A model generated the notes under the pieces. The model had not been told where the DNA came from. It saw nothing but the letters and a program-made list of their open reading frames with translations, and made no database searches. This document shows positions 13,401 through 21,922 of a stretch of 42,500 bases of DNA, in pieces. Source of the DNA: Dehalococcoidia bacterium (GTDB lineage Bacteria > Chloroflexota > Dehalococcoidia > UBA3495). Position 1 is the stretch's first letter. Every line of letters begins with the position of its first letter. The translations under genes and the position numbers were made by a program. The stretch spans positions 1-42,500 of the forward strand of contig JASMCQ010000012.1 of assembly GCA_030753265.1 (NCBI GenBank), written 5' to 3'.

Positions 13401-15023
13401 GTGAAAAGCGACTTTCTAATCGCGCTGACGCAACTGGCCGCGGAGCGCCACCTGCCCAGAGAGCAGGTGCTTCTGGCTATTGAGTTGGCCTACGCTTCAG
13501 CGTTCAAAAAAGACAATCCGGAGCTGGAGCAAAATATAACGGTCAAGCTGAACCCCAACACTGGGGAGGTCGCCGTTTATGCATTGAAAACCGTGGTCGA
13601 GACCGTTGAGGACTCGTCACGGGAGATCAGTCTTGCCGATGCCCAAGGCACCAAGCAGACCGCCGAGTTGGGCGACGAGGTGGCTGAGGCAGAGCCGATG
13701 CCCCACAATGCCAGCCGGATTGCCGCCCAAACCGCCAAGCAAGTCGTCTTACAGCGGCTTCGTGAGGCGGAACGGGAACTCCTCTACCAGGAGTTCTTCC
13801 AGCACGAGAGTGATATCATCTCCGGTGTTATCGAGCAGACCGATTCCGGCCGCGCGATCACCCTGGACCTGGGTCGTGCCCAGGCCATTTTGCCCTATGA
13901 AGAACAGGTGCCCACCGAACGGTACCGGAAGGGCCAGCGCACGAAGGTCTACGTGGTGAGCGTGCGCAACGGACCCAAAGGGCCAGAGATCATCGTATCC
14001 CGAAGCCATCGGAATATGCTGAAGCGGCTGTTCGAGATCGAAGTGCCCGAAGTGTACAACGGGGTCGTGGAGATCAAGGCCATTGCCCGGGAGGCCGGCT
14101 TCCGCAGCAAGGTGGCTGTTACCGCCACCCAGCCAGGGATCGACCCGGTAGGCTCGTGCATCGGCATACGGGGCAACCGGATACAGAGCATCGTCAACGA
14201 ACTCCAGGGGGAGAAGATCGACGTTGTATCCTGGGACAAAGACCCCACGGTGTTTATCACCAAGGCCCTCAGTCCTTCGGCGCCGACCCACGTGGAACTC
14301 TCTCTGGACGATCTAACGGCCACCGTGGTGGTCCCCGACCGGCAGCTATCCCTTGCCATCGGCAGAGAAGGCCAGAACACCAGACTGGCCGCCCGGCTCA
14401 CCGGCTGGCGGCTGGATATCAAGGGCCTCACCGAGTGGGAGACGCTGCGAGAAGAGCGTCTGCGACGGGCCCAGGAAGAGGCCGCGGGCAAGGTGGTCCC
14501 GGAAGCCGAGGCCGCCTCCGAAGACGCCACTGCCGGCGCGGTCGCCGAAGCTGACCTGGAAGTAGTGGCCGGAGACGCCGCCGCGGACGTTGTCGAGGTG
14601 ACCGAGGCCACGAAGGTGGCGGCAGAGGAAGCCCTCGAGGCTATGTCGGTGTCGGATGAGGCGCCTAGCGCCGCCGACGCAGAGCTTGACGAGGAGAAGA
14701 TCCTCGAGGCTTTGATCCAAGAGGAAGAGGAAGAGGAAGTGACGCGCGAAACCGAGGCCGAAGCTCCTGAAGAGCCGGGCGCCGGCTTCAGCGTCGAAGA
14801 ACTGGAGTCCTTCACCCTTGAAGACGTGGGCCTGCTGGATGAGGATTACGATGGACCGGCCGAGGATCTGGAGGCGCTGCCTTCGCTGCCGGTGCTCACT
14901 CCCGACGCCGGAAAGATCAGGTTCGCCGAGGACCTGGTAGACGAGCGCGGCGGCGGCCGCCGGGACCGCAAGGGCCGGCAACGGTCAGGAGCGGGGGGCC
15001 GAGGCCAGCGCGGCGGGCGCTGA
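13401..15023 (+). CDS. nusA: Transcription termination/antitermination factor NusA
   Basis: This 540-residue protein has an N-terminal RNA-polymerase-binding domain (residues 1-130), an S1 domain (SGVIEQTDSGRAITLDLG), then two KH domains (GSCIGIRGNRIQSIVNEL and VPDRQLSLAIGREGQNTRLAARL). After about residue 350 it carries a long Glu/Ala/Asp-rich tail that ends in an Arg/Gly-rich stretch (RDRKGRQRSGAGGRGQRGGR). NusA binds the elongating polymerase and nascent RNA. The acid tail may act like the autoinhibitory repeats of E. coli NusA, but it is not obviously homologous. The start is GTG 13401, right after a hairpin. No rimP precedes it, unlike in many bacteria. First gene of the nusA-truB operon. 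Confidence 0.95.
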   Translation: MKSDFLIALTQLAAERHLPREQVLLAIELAYASAFKKDNPELEQNITVKLNPNTGEVAVYALKTVVETVEDSSREISLADAQGTKQTAELGDEVAEAEPMPHNASRIAAQTAKQVVLQRLREAERELLYQEFFQHESDIISGVIEQTDSGRAITLDLGRAQAILPYEEQVPTERYRKGQRTKVYVVSVRNGPKGPEIIVSRSHRNMLKRLFEIEVPEVYNGVVEIKAIAREAGFRSKVAVTATQPGIDPVGSCIGIRGNRIQSIVNELQGEKIDVVSWDKDPTVFITKALSPSAPTHVELSLDDLTATVVVPDRQLSLAIGREGQNTRLAARLTGWRLDIKGLTEWETLREERLRRAQEEAAGKVVPEAEAASEDATAGAVAEADLEVVAGDAAADVVEVTEATKVAAEEALEAMSVSDEAPSAADAELDEEKILEALIQEEEEEEVTRETEAEAPEEPGAGFSVEELESFTLEDVGLLDEDYDGPAEDLEALPSLPVLTPDAGKIRFAEDLVDERGGGRRDRKGRQRSGAGGRGQRGGR

Positions 15024-15054
15024 CGGCCGGGAGCCCAATCTGGAGAGAGGGGCG

Positions 15055-15351
15055 TTGGCCAAGGAGCGGCACATACCGGAGCGCAGTTGCGTTGCCTGCG
15101 GACAGAAGCTCCCCAAAAGAAATTTGGTGCGGATATTGCGGACCCCCGATGGGGCCGTGGTGGCGGACCGGACCGGCAAGGGCGCCGGAAGAGGTGCATA
15201 CCTGTGCTGGTCTCCCGGCTGCTGGCAGAAAGGGGTTCACAAAGGCGGACTTGAGCGAAGTCTCAAGATTACCCTGTCCGCCCAAGACCGGTCCCAACTG
15301 TTGGCCTTCCACCAAGAGGCGATAGTTGCGACAGAATCTAAGGAATCATAA
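15055..15351 (+). CDS. ylxR: YlxR (DUF448) RNA-binding protein
   Basis: This 98-residue basic protein has the family marks IPERSCVACGQKLPKRNLVRI, DRTGKGAGRGAYLC (the GRGAY signature) and a later CW. YlxR proteins bind RNA and have been linked to RNase P and translation. The TTG start at 15055 follows GAGAGGGG at short spacing. It lies 31 bases after nusA, and its stop touches the ATG of infB, as expected for the conserved operon. Confidence 0.88.
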   Translation: MAKERHIPERSCVACGQKLPKRNLVRILRTPDGAVVADRTGKGAGRGAYLCWSPGCWQKGVHKGGLERSLKITLSAQDRSQLLAFHQEAIVATESKES

Positions 15352-17184
15352 ATGACACCTGAGGGACGACCTACATCAATCGACGAGCGAGGCGGGGCCC
15401 GCCGGAGACCAGCCGAAGGGCGGCGGGCCAGGGCTAGGGTCTTGGTATTGCCCCAGACCCTGACCGTCCAACGATTGGCGGAACTCTCCTCCCAAAACCC
15501 CATCGACATCATCAAGCAATTGATGCGCAACGGCATAATGGCATCGATGAACCAGGTCATCGACTATCAGGTGGCCACATTGGTGACCGCCGCCTTGGGC
15601 ATCCACACCACCCTTGCCGAAACCAGTGAGCCGGAGGCCGCGGCAGGCCCCGGACCCGAAGAACCTGAGGACCAGGCCAGCCTGAGCCCCCGGCCACCGG
15701 TGGTTACCATTCTGGGACACGTGGACCACGGGAAAACGAGCCTGCTGGATACCATTCGACGGACTCGGGTGGCCGAGCGAGAGGTGGGCGGCATCACCCA
15801 ACACATCGGCGCCTACCAAGTAGAGTGCCAGGGCCAGTTGATCACTTTCCTGGACACTCCGGGCCACGAGGCCTTCACCGCGATCCGGGCCCGCGGCGCC
15901 AAGATTACCGATATCGCCGTCCTGGTGGTGGCGGCCGATGACGGGCTGATGCCCCAGTCGGTGGAAGCCATCAACCACGCCAAGGCGGCCGGCGTCTCCA
16001 TCGTCGTCGCCATCAACAAAATGGACCTGCCGGGAGCCGATCCGGAGCGGGTCAAGCGCCAGCTCAGCGAGCAGGAGCTGTTGGTCGAGGACTGGGGGGG
16101 TGACGTGATCTCCGTGCAGGTTTCCGCCCGTACTGGGGACGGTATCGACGACCTGTTGGAGAACCTCCTGGTGGTAGCCGAACTCGCGGAACTAAAGGCC
16201 AACCAGGACCGGCCCGCCACCGGAGTGGTCATTGAGGCCAGGCTAGACCGAAAGCGTGGCCCAACCGCCACCGTGTTGGTGCAGGATGGCACCCTCAAAG
16301 TCGGCGACCAGATCGTCGCCGGAAACGTTTGGGGGCGGATCAAGGCTATTAACAACTACCAGGGCAAGCCCGTGAAAAGCGTCATGCCGGCGGAACCGGG
16401 CGAAATTCTGGGTTTTGGCGCCGTCCCGGAGGCTGGAGACCTATTCTCGGTTGTAGCCAACGAGCGGGCGGCCAGGGCCACTGTTGGGGAACGGGAAAAG
16501 ATTCAATCCATCCGGCAGGGCCAAACCCGGGCCTTGACCCTGGACGAGATAGTCAAACAGATCGACTCTGGTGATGTCAAAGAGCTGAAACTGGTCCTCA
16601 AGGCCGATGTACAAGGCAGTGTGGAGGCCGTGCGTCAGGCACTGGAAGGCATGGGCGCCGAGGAGGCCATGGTCCGCATTTTGCACACCGGCTGCGGCTC
16701 GGTTACCGAGTCCGACGTCATGCTGGCCAGCGCGTCTAAGGCCGTGATCTTCGGTTTCACGGTGGGAACCGAGTCCAGCGCGGAACGGTTGGCCGAGCGG
16801 ATGGGCGTGGAAATTCGCCGCTACGACATCATCTACCAGTTGATCGATGACGTGGACCGTGGGTTGCACGGTATGCTCGATCCTGTCCAAACCGATGTTG
16901 TCGTGGGGCGCGCCGAGATCCGGGAGCTATTCTCATCCCGCCGGGGCGCGCAGATCGCCGGGTGCCGGGTCACCGAGGGCCGTGTAAACCGGGGCGCCAA
17001 CGTGCGGATCATGCGGGACGGCCAAGTCGTTCACGAAACCACCATCGCTAGCCTGCGCCATTTCCGCGACGAAGTCACCGAGATGACTGCCGGCAGCGAT
17101 TGCGGGATCACCCTTCAAGGCTTCAACGACTTCCAGGAGGGTGATATCGTGGAAGCCCACCGCCTGGAAGCGGGCCGCCGTTAG
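15352..17184 (+). CDS. infB: Translation initiation factor IF-2
   Basis: This 610-residue protein is a short form of IF-2. An IF2_N module (residues 30-85, ...[20 protein letters not shown]) comes first. Then come the G domain with G1 GHVDHGKTS (122-130), G3 DTPGH (168-172) and G4 NKMD (222-225), two beta-barrel domains and the C-terminal fMet-tRNA-binding part. IF-2 places initiator tRNA on the 30S subunit and promotes subunit joining, with GTP hydrolysis. The long Ala/Lys/Pro-rich N-terminal region of enterobacterial IF-2 is missing, which is common in this phylum. The ATG directly follows the ylxR stop, so translation is coupled. Confidence 0.96.
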   Translation: MTPEGRPTSIDERGGARRRPAEGRRARARVLVLPQTLTVQRLAELSSQNPIDIIKQLMRNGIMASMNQVIDYQVATLVTAALGIHTTLAETSEPEAAAGPGPEEPEDQASLSPRPPVVTILGHVDHGKTSLLDTIRRTRVAEREVGGITQHIGAYQVECQGQLITFLDTPGHEAFTAIRARGAKITDIAVLVVAADDGLMPQSVEAINHAKAAGVSIVVAINKMDLPGADPERVKRQLSEQELLVEDWGGDVISVQVSARTGDGIDDLLENLLVVAELAELKANQDRPATGVVIEARLDRKRGPTATVLVQDGTLKVGDQIVAGNVWGRIKAINNYQGKPVKSVMPAEPGEILGFGAVPEAGDLFSVVANERAARATVGEREKIQSIRQGQTRALTLDEIVKQIDSGDVKELKLVLKADVQGSVEAVRQALEGMGAEEAMVRILHTGCGSVTESDVMLASASKAVIFGFTVGTESSAERLAERMGVEIRRYDIIYQLIDDVDRGLHGMLDPVQTDVVVGRAEIRELFSSRRGAQIAGCRVTEGRVNRGANVRIMRDGQVVHETTIASLRHFRDEVTEMTAGSDCGITLQGFNDFQEGDIVEAHRLEAGRR

Positions 17185-17247
17185 TTTAACGATCGGGCGC
17201 CGGTCCCCGCCCAACCTCTTCACCACCCGAATCGGGGGACACCATAT

Positions 17248-17667
17248 ATGCCCAGGCGTATCGAACGTGTCAATGAACTGTTGCGCCAGGAAATCAGCCT
17301 ATTGTTGGCCCGTCAGATAAAAGACCCGCGCCTACGGGTGGTGATCAGCATCACCCGGGTCAGGACATCCAACGACCTTCGGTCCGCCGAGGTATTCCTG
17401 AGTGTCATGGGGGATCCGGAAACCAAACTAACCGCCCTCAAAGGGATCCGGTCCGCCGCTTCCTTCTTGCGGCGAGAGTTGCGGCCGCGTCTCACGCTGC
17501 GCCACACTCCCTTCTTGACATTCTCTCTCGATGAATCTCTCGAAGAGACCGGCCACCTGCTGGAGATCATGAACACTATTCGGGAGAACGAGCCCGATCT
17601 GGAGTCGATAATAGAAGTGGATGACAGGAGCGGCGGCCCCCTAGCCTCCTCCTCCCGCAGCAACTGA
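17248..17667 (+). CDS. rbfA: 30S ribosome-binding factor RbfA
   Basis: This 139-residue protein has a KH-type fold and starts with RIERVNELLRQEISLLLARQIKDPRL, followed by the VRTSNDLRSAEVFLSV and LRHTPFLTFSLDES strands. RbfA assists maturation of the 16S rRNA 5' end and 30S assembly. It lies 63 bases after infB and 3 bases before truB. The last 20 residues are acidic, then Ser-rich. Confidence 0.93.
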   Translation: MPRRIERVNELLRQEISLLLARQIKDPRLRVVISITRVRTSNDLRSAEVFLSVMGDPETKLTALKGIRSAASFLRRELRPRLTLRHTPFLTFSLDESLEETGHLLEIMNTIRENEPDLESIIEVDDRSGGPLASSSRSN

Positions 17668-17670
17668 CGT

Positions 17671-18642
17671 ATGGCCAAACCCAAGCACAACGACCAGCCG
17701 TCCATTGACGGGTTTGTCAACCTCTACAAACCGCCGGGAATCACCTCCATGGACGCCCTGCGCCGGGTAAAACGCATCGCCGGCCAACGCCACAAGGTTG
17801 GGCACGGCGGCACCATGGACCCTCTGGCCCGAGGGATCCTGCCGGTCTGCTTCGGCCAGGCAACTCGCTTGATGGACCACGTGGTGGCGGGCCGAAAGCG
17901 GTATTTGGTGGAGATCACCCTTGGAGTAGCCACCACCACCTACGACGCCGAGGGCCAGACCACCTCGACCGGGGACGTGACAGGGCTGACCTCGGAGATG
18001 GTCGAGATGGCGTTGCAGTCCTTCATAGGCCTCATTCAGCAGACCCCGCCCATGTACAGCGCCATCAAGATCCAGGGGCAGCGGTTGTACAAGCTGGCCC
18101 GCGCCGGCATCGAGGTGGAGCGGGAGACCCGGCCCGTGGAGATATTCAGCATCCGGGTCGTGGATTTTTCTCCCCCAAGTCTGGTTTTGGACGTTGAAAG
18201 CGGCCGGGGGGCCTACATACGCTCCCTGGCCCACGATTTGGGCGCAACCCTCGGCTGCGGGGGACACGTGGCGGACCTGGTCCGTCTTTCCAGCGGCGGG
18301 TTCCATGCCGACGAGTCGGTGACCCTGGAAGACCTGGAGGAAGCCGCCGCCCAGCCAGGCGGCTGGCTGCACTACTTACACCCCATAGATTGGGTCTTGC
18401 GGGACCTGAAGAGTGTTACCGTCGGCCGCCAAGCCGAGCAGTATCTACGCCACGGCCAATCGGTCAGTTTGGGGGGCACGGGGGTGGATGCCGGGTACCT
18501 GGAACCGTTCCGAGCCTATAACTCCGACGGCCAATTTTTGGCCCTGGTCCGCTTTGACCGGGCGGCGAACGCCTGGCGGCCGGTGAAGGTGTTCCAGGTG
18601 GACTCTCCCTCCCCTTACGCACCCGTGGCGCCCCAGGCGTGA
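17671..18642 (+). CDS. truB: tRNA pseudouridine-55 synthase TruB
   Basis: This 323-residue protein has GFVNLYKPPGITSMDALRRV, then the catalytic block GHGGTMDPLARGILPV with Asp50 as nucleophile, RYLVEITLGVATTTYDAEG, PPMYSAIKIQGQRLYKLAR and GRGAYIRSLAHDLG. TruB makes pseudouridine in the T-loop of all tRNAs. The middle of the motif is TMD instead of the usual TLD. A PUA-like C-terminal part follows. Its ATG lies 3 bases after the rbfA stop. It is the last gene of the operon; a weak ATTGG...CCAAT hairpin followed by four T (18771-18795) may end transcription. Confidence 0.94.
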   Translation: MAKPKHNDQPSIDGFVNLYKPPGITSMDALRRVKRIAGQRHKVGHGGTMDPLARGILPVCFGQATRLMDHVVAGRKRYLVEITLGVATTTYDAEGQTTSTGDVTGLTSEMVEMALQSFIGLIQQTPPMYSAIKIQGQRLYKLARAGIEVERETRPVEIFSIRVVDFSPPSLVLDVESGRGAYIRSLAHDLGATLGCGGHVADLVRLSSGGFHADESVTLEDLEEAAAQPGGWLHYLHPIDWVLRDLKSVTVGRQAEQYLRHGQSVSLGGTGVDAGYLEPFRAYNSDGQFLALVRFDRAANAWRPVKVFQVDSPSPYAPVAPQA

Positions 18643-18663
18643 GGGCTACCCAGCCGGCCGATC

Positions 18664-18737
18664 AGCCTTTCGCCGGTGCGTTGCCGGCAGGCCAATGCCA
18701 GCCTACCCGGCTCCGGGTTCGAACCCCGGACTGGCTC
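18664..18737 (+). other. tRNA-like relic with canonical T-arm
   Basis: A perfect T-arm (CCGGG-TTCGAAC-CCCGG at 18713-18729) is preceded at tRNA distance by a CCGG/CCGG D-arm-like hairpin and an AGGC/GCCT hairpin. The ends AGCC and GGCT pair as a 4-bp acceptor remnant over 74 bases. The anticodon loop and the D-loop GG are not standard and no CCA is encoded, so I do not call it a functional tRNA. Confidence 0.35.
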
Positions 18738-18827
18738 AAGCGGTCATTCGGACCCGCCCGGGCAGAGGGTATTGGGGCTTTTTCTGGCCAATTTTCGGGC
18801 AAAACAGCAATTGCCCACCTATTCGCC

Positions 18828-18855
18828 TTGACAAAATCCGTCCAATCGGTATATT
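18828..18855 (+). promoter_or_regulatory. Strong promoter before the DUF5679 gene (TTGACA-16-TATATT)
   Basis: A perfect -35 TTGACA (18828-18833) and TATATT (18850-18855) are 16 bases apart. The start would be near 18862, giving a leader of about 205 bases. A 16-codon ORF (18866-18916, MLTCVPTALHQRGIRL) begins only a few bases after that start. Confidence 0.78.
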
Positions 18856-19067
18856 GGTATCGATTATGTTAACGTGTGTACCGACTGCTTTACACCAACG
18901 AGGGATCCGGTTGTAAGGAGGCGCGGGAAAGCAAGGGCACAGCCAGGGAAGCTACCACCGACGTCCGCACCTCGCTTAAATGGGAACGCGGAGCCCAGCT
19001 TCCAGCAAAACACGGAACACCATTGATTACGCCGGACAAACCCAATCAAAGATGGGGGGTCAAGAGC

Positions 19068-19208
19068 ATGGAGGCATACTGCTTCAAGTGTCGAAGCAAA
19101 CGGGAAATTTCCAATCCAAAGCAGGTAACTCTGAAGAATGGACGGCCCGCAACCCAGGGCGTCTGCCCCACGTGTGGCACCAAGGTCTTTCGAATAGGCA
19201 AGGCATAA
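19068..19208 (+). CDS. DUF5679 mini zinc-ribbon protein
   Basis: This 46-residue protein has two CxxC knuckles (YCFKCRSKRE and GVCPTCGTKV) separated by VTLKNGRPATQ, the whole DUF5679 family pattern. Such proteins are common in Chloroflexota and may resemble ribosomal or DNA-binding zinc ribbons; the role is unknown. ATG 19068 has GGGGGGT at good spacing. The frame is open upstream, but those residues are not conserved and overlap the long leader. A strong promoter lies 210 bases upstream, suggesting high expression and a regulated leader. Confidence 0.86.
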   Translation: MEAYCFKCRSKREISNPKQVTLKNGRPATQGVCPTCGTKVFRIGKA

Positions 19209-19239
19209 CCGGCCTGCCATCAGGCATGTAATATATCTT

Positions 19240-19935
19240 TTAGGGCGAGATTGCCCCCGTCTCAGACGCCGGGGCAGGTCCGAACCCGAGTTTCGCCAAC
19301 AGGTTTCGCGGATTCAGTTGCAATAGGGCGTGGGCTTCTTCGTCGGTGAGGCCCGCGCCCATCGCTATGCTGCGTGTGAGTTCCGGGGTCAACAGATCGT
19401 CCGGCTCATGGGCGTCTGAGTCAAGCACCATGGCGGCCCCGGCCTGCTTAGCCACCTTGGCCACATGGCCGTTGGTGAGGCTATGGCCTTTGCGAGCCGA
19501 CATCTCCAGGTACACGCCTCTTTCCGCCGCTAGACGAGCATCGTCGTAGCTGATCAGGCCCGGATGGGCCAAGATATCTACCGATGCCGACCGCACCGCG
19601 GCGTCATTGGTTCCCGGCTCTACCGGCTCCACGATCGTCTCCCCGTGCACGGTCACCAACCGGGCCCCCAAGTCTTTGGCGGCCCGGGCCACCAGGTCGA
19701 TATCCTCTTTGGGGACGTGGGTGATCTCCACGCCGGGTAAAGCCAGGATATCCCACCGCTTGGTCGCCTCGGCACAGTCCTTGACCAGCGTCTTGACCAC
19801 CAACTCCAGATTCCCCACCCCCACGTGGTCGGTGACGGCTATCGCCCGATACCCCCGCACCAGAGCACGGCGGATCAGCTCTGTGGGAGACAGCACGCCG
19901 TCGCTGAGAAAGGTGTGAGTATGAAAATCGTACAT
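19240..19935 (-). CDS. PHP-domain phosphoesterase, histidinol-phosphatase-like
   Basis: This 231-residue protein begins MYDFHTHTFLSDGVLSPTELI, the PHP metal motif HxH. It continues with AVTDHVG, PGVEITHV, TVHGE, ILAHPG and the final DSDAHEPDD. These residues bind three metal ions in PHP phosphoesterases and histidinol phosphatases. The substrate is uncertain, since no histidine genes are near. ATG 19935 with GAGAGGG is preferred. A promoter (TTGTGC-17-TATACT, 20040-20068 on the minus strand) would place its start within two bases of an in-frame GTG at 20031, so a longer leaderless product of 263 residues is possible. Confidence 0.83.
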   Translation of the reverse strand: MYDFHTHTFLSDGVLSPTELIRRALVRGYRAIAVTDHVGVGNLELVVKTLVKDCAEATKRWDILALPGVEITHVPKEDIDLVARAAKDLGARLVTVHGETIVEPVEPGTNDAAVRSASVDILAHPGLISYDDARLAAERGVYLEMSARKGHSLTNGHVAKVAKQAGAAMVLDSDAHEPDDLLTPELTRSIAMGAGLTDEEAHALLQLNPRNLLAKLGFGPAPASETGAISP

Positions 19936-20039
19936 CCGCCCTCTCCATGACTCTCTCAGCGGCGAGCCGAGCCTCCAATGAAGCGGGCCTGCCGTGAGAG
20001 ATCGTTGCATCCACCTCCGCCCCCGGTTCACGACAACTC

Positions 20040-20068
20040 AGTATAGGTTCTCCTGAAGCCCCGCACAA
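20040..20068 (-). promoter_or_regulatory. Promoter of the PHP gene (TTGTGC-17-TATACT, minus strand)
   Basis: Read on the minus strand, TTGTGC (20068-20063) is 17 bases from TATACT (20045-20040). Transcription would start near 20033. Confidence 0.65.
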
Positions 20069-20128
20069 GCTGGATGAATCGCCGTGTTGGTCGCAGCATC
20101 CAAGTATTACGAGGTGAAGGAAGAAGCA

Positions 20129-20215
20129 ATGGCGGGTGAGATGCAGCGTGAATCAACCGGTGGGTGCACAACTGTTGAGGTGGCCTTCGCCTCGAAAGGA
20201 GGAGCAAGGTGGTGA
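20129..20215 (+). CDS. Short upstream ORF overlapping the membrane-module gene
   Basis: A 28-codon ORF (MAGEMQRESTGGCTTVEVAF...) has AAGG 8 bases before its ATG and ends with TGA 20213-20215, which overlaps the GTG at 20212 as GTGA. It may be a coupling ORF for the membrane gene. Coding evidence is thin and no homology is recognised. Confidence 0.35.
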   Translation: MAGEMQRESTGGCTTVEVAFASKGGARW

Positions 20216-20592
20216 GTAACGAAGCGTTAATGGCTCAGGCCCGGGGAGCAACGCCCCGTCTCAAGATAGCCGCGGGGCTCTGGGTTCTGGGCGCGATGGC
20301 CATCATGGCGGCAACAATTGCGTGGGTCGTCGTGTCCGTTTGGGCCAACGATTACTATACCTTCTCAAAGGCAACCCGGGATGCCGCCCTGGCCGGGTCC
20401 GCAGCCCTTTCCGACCTGCAGAACCTGCAGGCGACCAGGGCGTGGCTGATGCCTTTGGAAGTGTTAGGACTGGCGACTTTTCTTCTGGGATTTGGGTTCG
20501 CCTTCGCCAACATATTGAAATACGTACGGCTGCGTGGCAACACCATGGCCGCGGTTTTGCCCGTGCTCAAAGAGCGCCGCGTTCGCGGTTAG
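20209..20592 (+). CDS. Membrane protein with one copy of a two-helix repeat module, unassigned
   Basis: This is a 127-residue protein from GTG 20209 (or 20212), with AGGAGG 6 to 9 bases upstream. I recognise no family. After a 20-residue start it has helix 1 (LGAMAIMAATIAWVVVSVW), an outside or inside loop ANDYYTFSKATRDAALAGSAALSDLQ, then NLQATRAWLMPLEVLG and helix 2 (LATFLLGFGFAFANILKYV), with a basic end. The same module occurs twice in the next gene (20644-21378): DY(Y/F/W) after helix 1, the A-x-x-G-S block, and WL-x-P before helix 2. The two genes are 51 bases apart on one transcript. They may form a membrane complex of such modules. Confidence 0.62.
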   Translation: MVSNEALMAQARGATPRLKIAAGLWVLGAMAIMAATIAWVVVSVWANDYYTFSKATRDAALAGSAALSDLQNLQATRAWLMPLEVLGLATFLLGFGFAFANILKYVRLRGNTMAAVLPVLKERRVRG

Positions 20593-20643
20593 GGGCGCCA
20601 GATCGATCCCCCGAGATCGTCACGGGAAACAAAGGAGTAGAAA

Positions 20644-21378
20644 ATGGCAAGTATAGCTCAAGGCCCGAGTCAAGAAATTCAGTTCACCTCTAACCAGCTA
20701 CCGGTCGGAGTTACCGGGATGCAGGCCATGGCGAACAAGATGTGGATCCCCTTCATCGCCATGGGATTCATGATCGTAGTGGCCGCATTTGCCTACGGGT
20801 TGGTCAACACGTCCATCACCTCTGATTACTTTGACGCCTCAAAAGAGGTCCGGGAGGCGGCGGTAACCGGCTCAGACCTGGCGAAGGACCGGGCGTTCTC
20901 CTAGGCCACAAGAATCTGGCTGCCCGCCTTCAAGTTCTTGGGCATGGGCATGATCCTGGGCGGCGTTACCTTCCTCCTGGCCACCATTCTCGGCGCCCTG
21001 CGGACCGGGGGAGGACGGGTCCAACAGGCTTTGGGAGTTCCGGTTAGGATCATAAAGCCTCCTATGACCGCGAGGGTGTTCCCGATAGTCATGATGATGG
21101 GCATGATGGTCCTGATGGTTTCGCTGATCATCAGCGTGGTCACGGCGTTCACCGCCTACGACTACTGGAACCACTCCATCGCCACCCAACTCAACCTGGC
21201 AGTCGCCGGAAGCGCTCTGCTGAGCGATCTGCAGACGATCAACACGGTAGGGGCCTGGCTGGCGCCGCTCAAGTTCGTCGGCGTGGCCATGCTGCTGTCC
21301 AGCATCGGCCTGGCGCTGGCCACCATCGTAGAGGTGCTCCGCTGGCAATCCAGGCGGCTGTGGGACCTCCTGTCCTAG
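20644..21378 (+). pseudogene. Two-module membrane protein gene interrupted by an in-frame TAG at 20902-20904
   Basis: The reading frame runs 244 codons with one internal amber codon, and the second part stays open and well formed. Module 2: helix FIAMGFMIVVAAFAYGLV, then SDYFDASKEVREAAVTGSD, the stop, ATRIWLPAFKFLG and helix MILGGVTFLLATILGAL. Module 3: helix MMMGMMVLMVSLIISVV, AYDYWNHS, AVAGSALLSDLQ, GAWLAPLKFVG and a last helix. Aligned with the upstream gene, the stop falls on the glutamine of LQATRAW, so a CAG to TAG change explains it. Without the stop the protein would be 244 residues with four helices. It could be a recent pseudogene, an amber read-through, or a sequence error. The start ATG 20644 has AAAGGAG upstream. 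Confidence 0.72.
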
Positions 21379-21403
21379 AGCTAGAAGCATTCCGATGGCG
21401 CAG

Positions 21404-21434
21404 AGGGCCGGCTCTTTCAGATGCCGGCCCTTTT
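21404..21434 (+). terminator. Intrinsic terminator after the membrane-module genes
   Basis: AGGGCCGGC (21404-21412) pairs perfectly with GCCGGCCCT (21423-21431) around a 10-base loop, followed by TTTT. It lies 26 bases after the last stop. Confidence 0.85.
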
Positions 21435-21756
21435 ACTGTCCGGGAATCAGCCGATGCTACTGCTCCGGTGTCTTGGCCAGTAAAGAACCCTCTCTTATCA
21501 GTCGCTCCAACGTTCAGCCCGCTTCCAGAGATCTGTTGCCCTGAATCCGGTCCTGATCCAAGCGGGCCAGCCGTATTCCCTTCAAACGCAACCCTCGATC
21601 CCCTGAAGATCCCCTATTGAGGTCCGCTCCACGCCAGCCAAGGGCCCAGTGAACCTGCAGGGAAGATGCCCCAGCAATGGGCAGCCAAACGGAGAGCCAG
21701 GCAACCGGCTCACCCTAGCTGAGGCGATCAGTCATCCGCTTCAGGGGAGGGTTGAA
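21435..21756. other. Intergenic region without recognised content
   Basis: Between the terminator and the next promoter no gene, repeat or structure was recognised. Short open frames here lack ribosome-binding sites and conserved-looking protein features. Confidence 0.5.
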
Positions 21757-21785
21757 TTGACACTGAGCTAGCTACGAACTACAAT
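21757..21785 (+). promoter_or_regulatory. Promoter of the NrtS-like gene (TTGACA-17-TACAAT)
   Basis: A perfect -35 TTGACA (21757-21762) and TACAAT (21780-21785) are spaced by 17 bases. The start would be near 21792, with a leader of about 130 bases. Confidence 0.78.
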
Positions 21786-21922
21786 ACCGAGAATCTTCAG
21801 GCACGGCCGGAAGGGCGCCCTGTCACCCCTGGCGAAGAAAGCCGGCTCACCGCCGCCGCCTTTCGGACCTCAAGTTGCGGCAACCGTTCCAAGATCCGCT
21901 CTGAGAGGACACGTACCAACCA

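Noticed and set aside
20902..20904. Pyrrolysine insertion at the TAG
   Set aside because: No pyl genes or methylamine genes are in view, and a single C to T change explains the codon.
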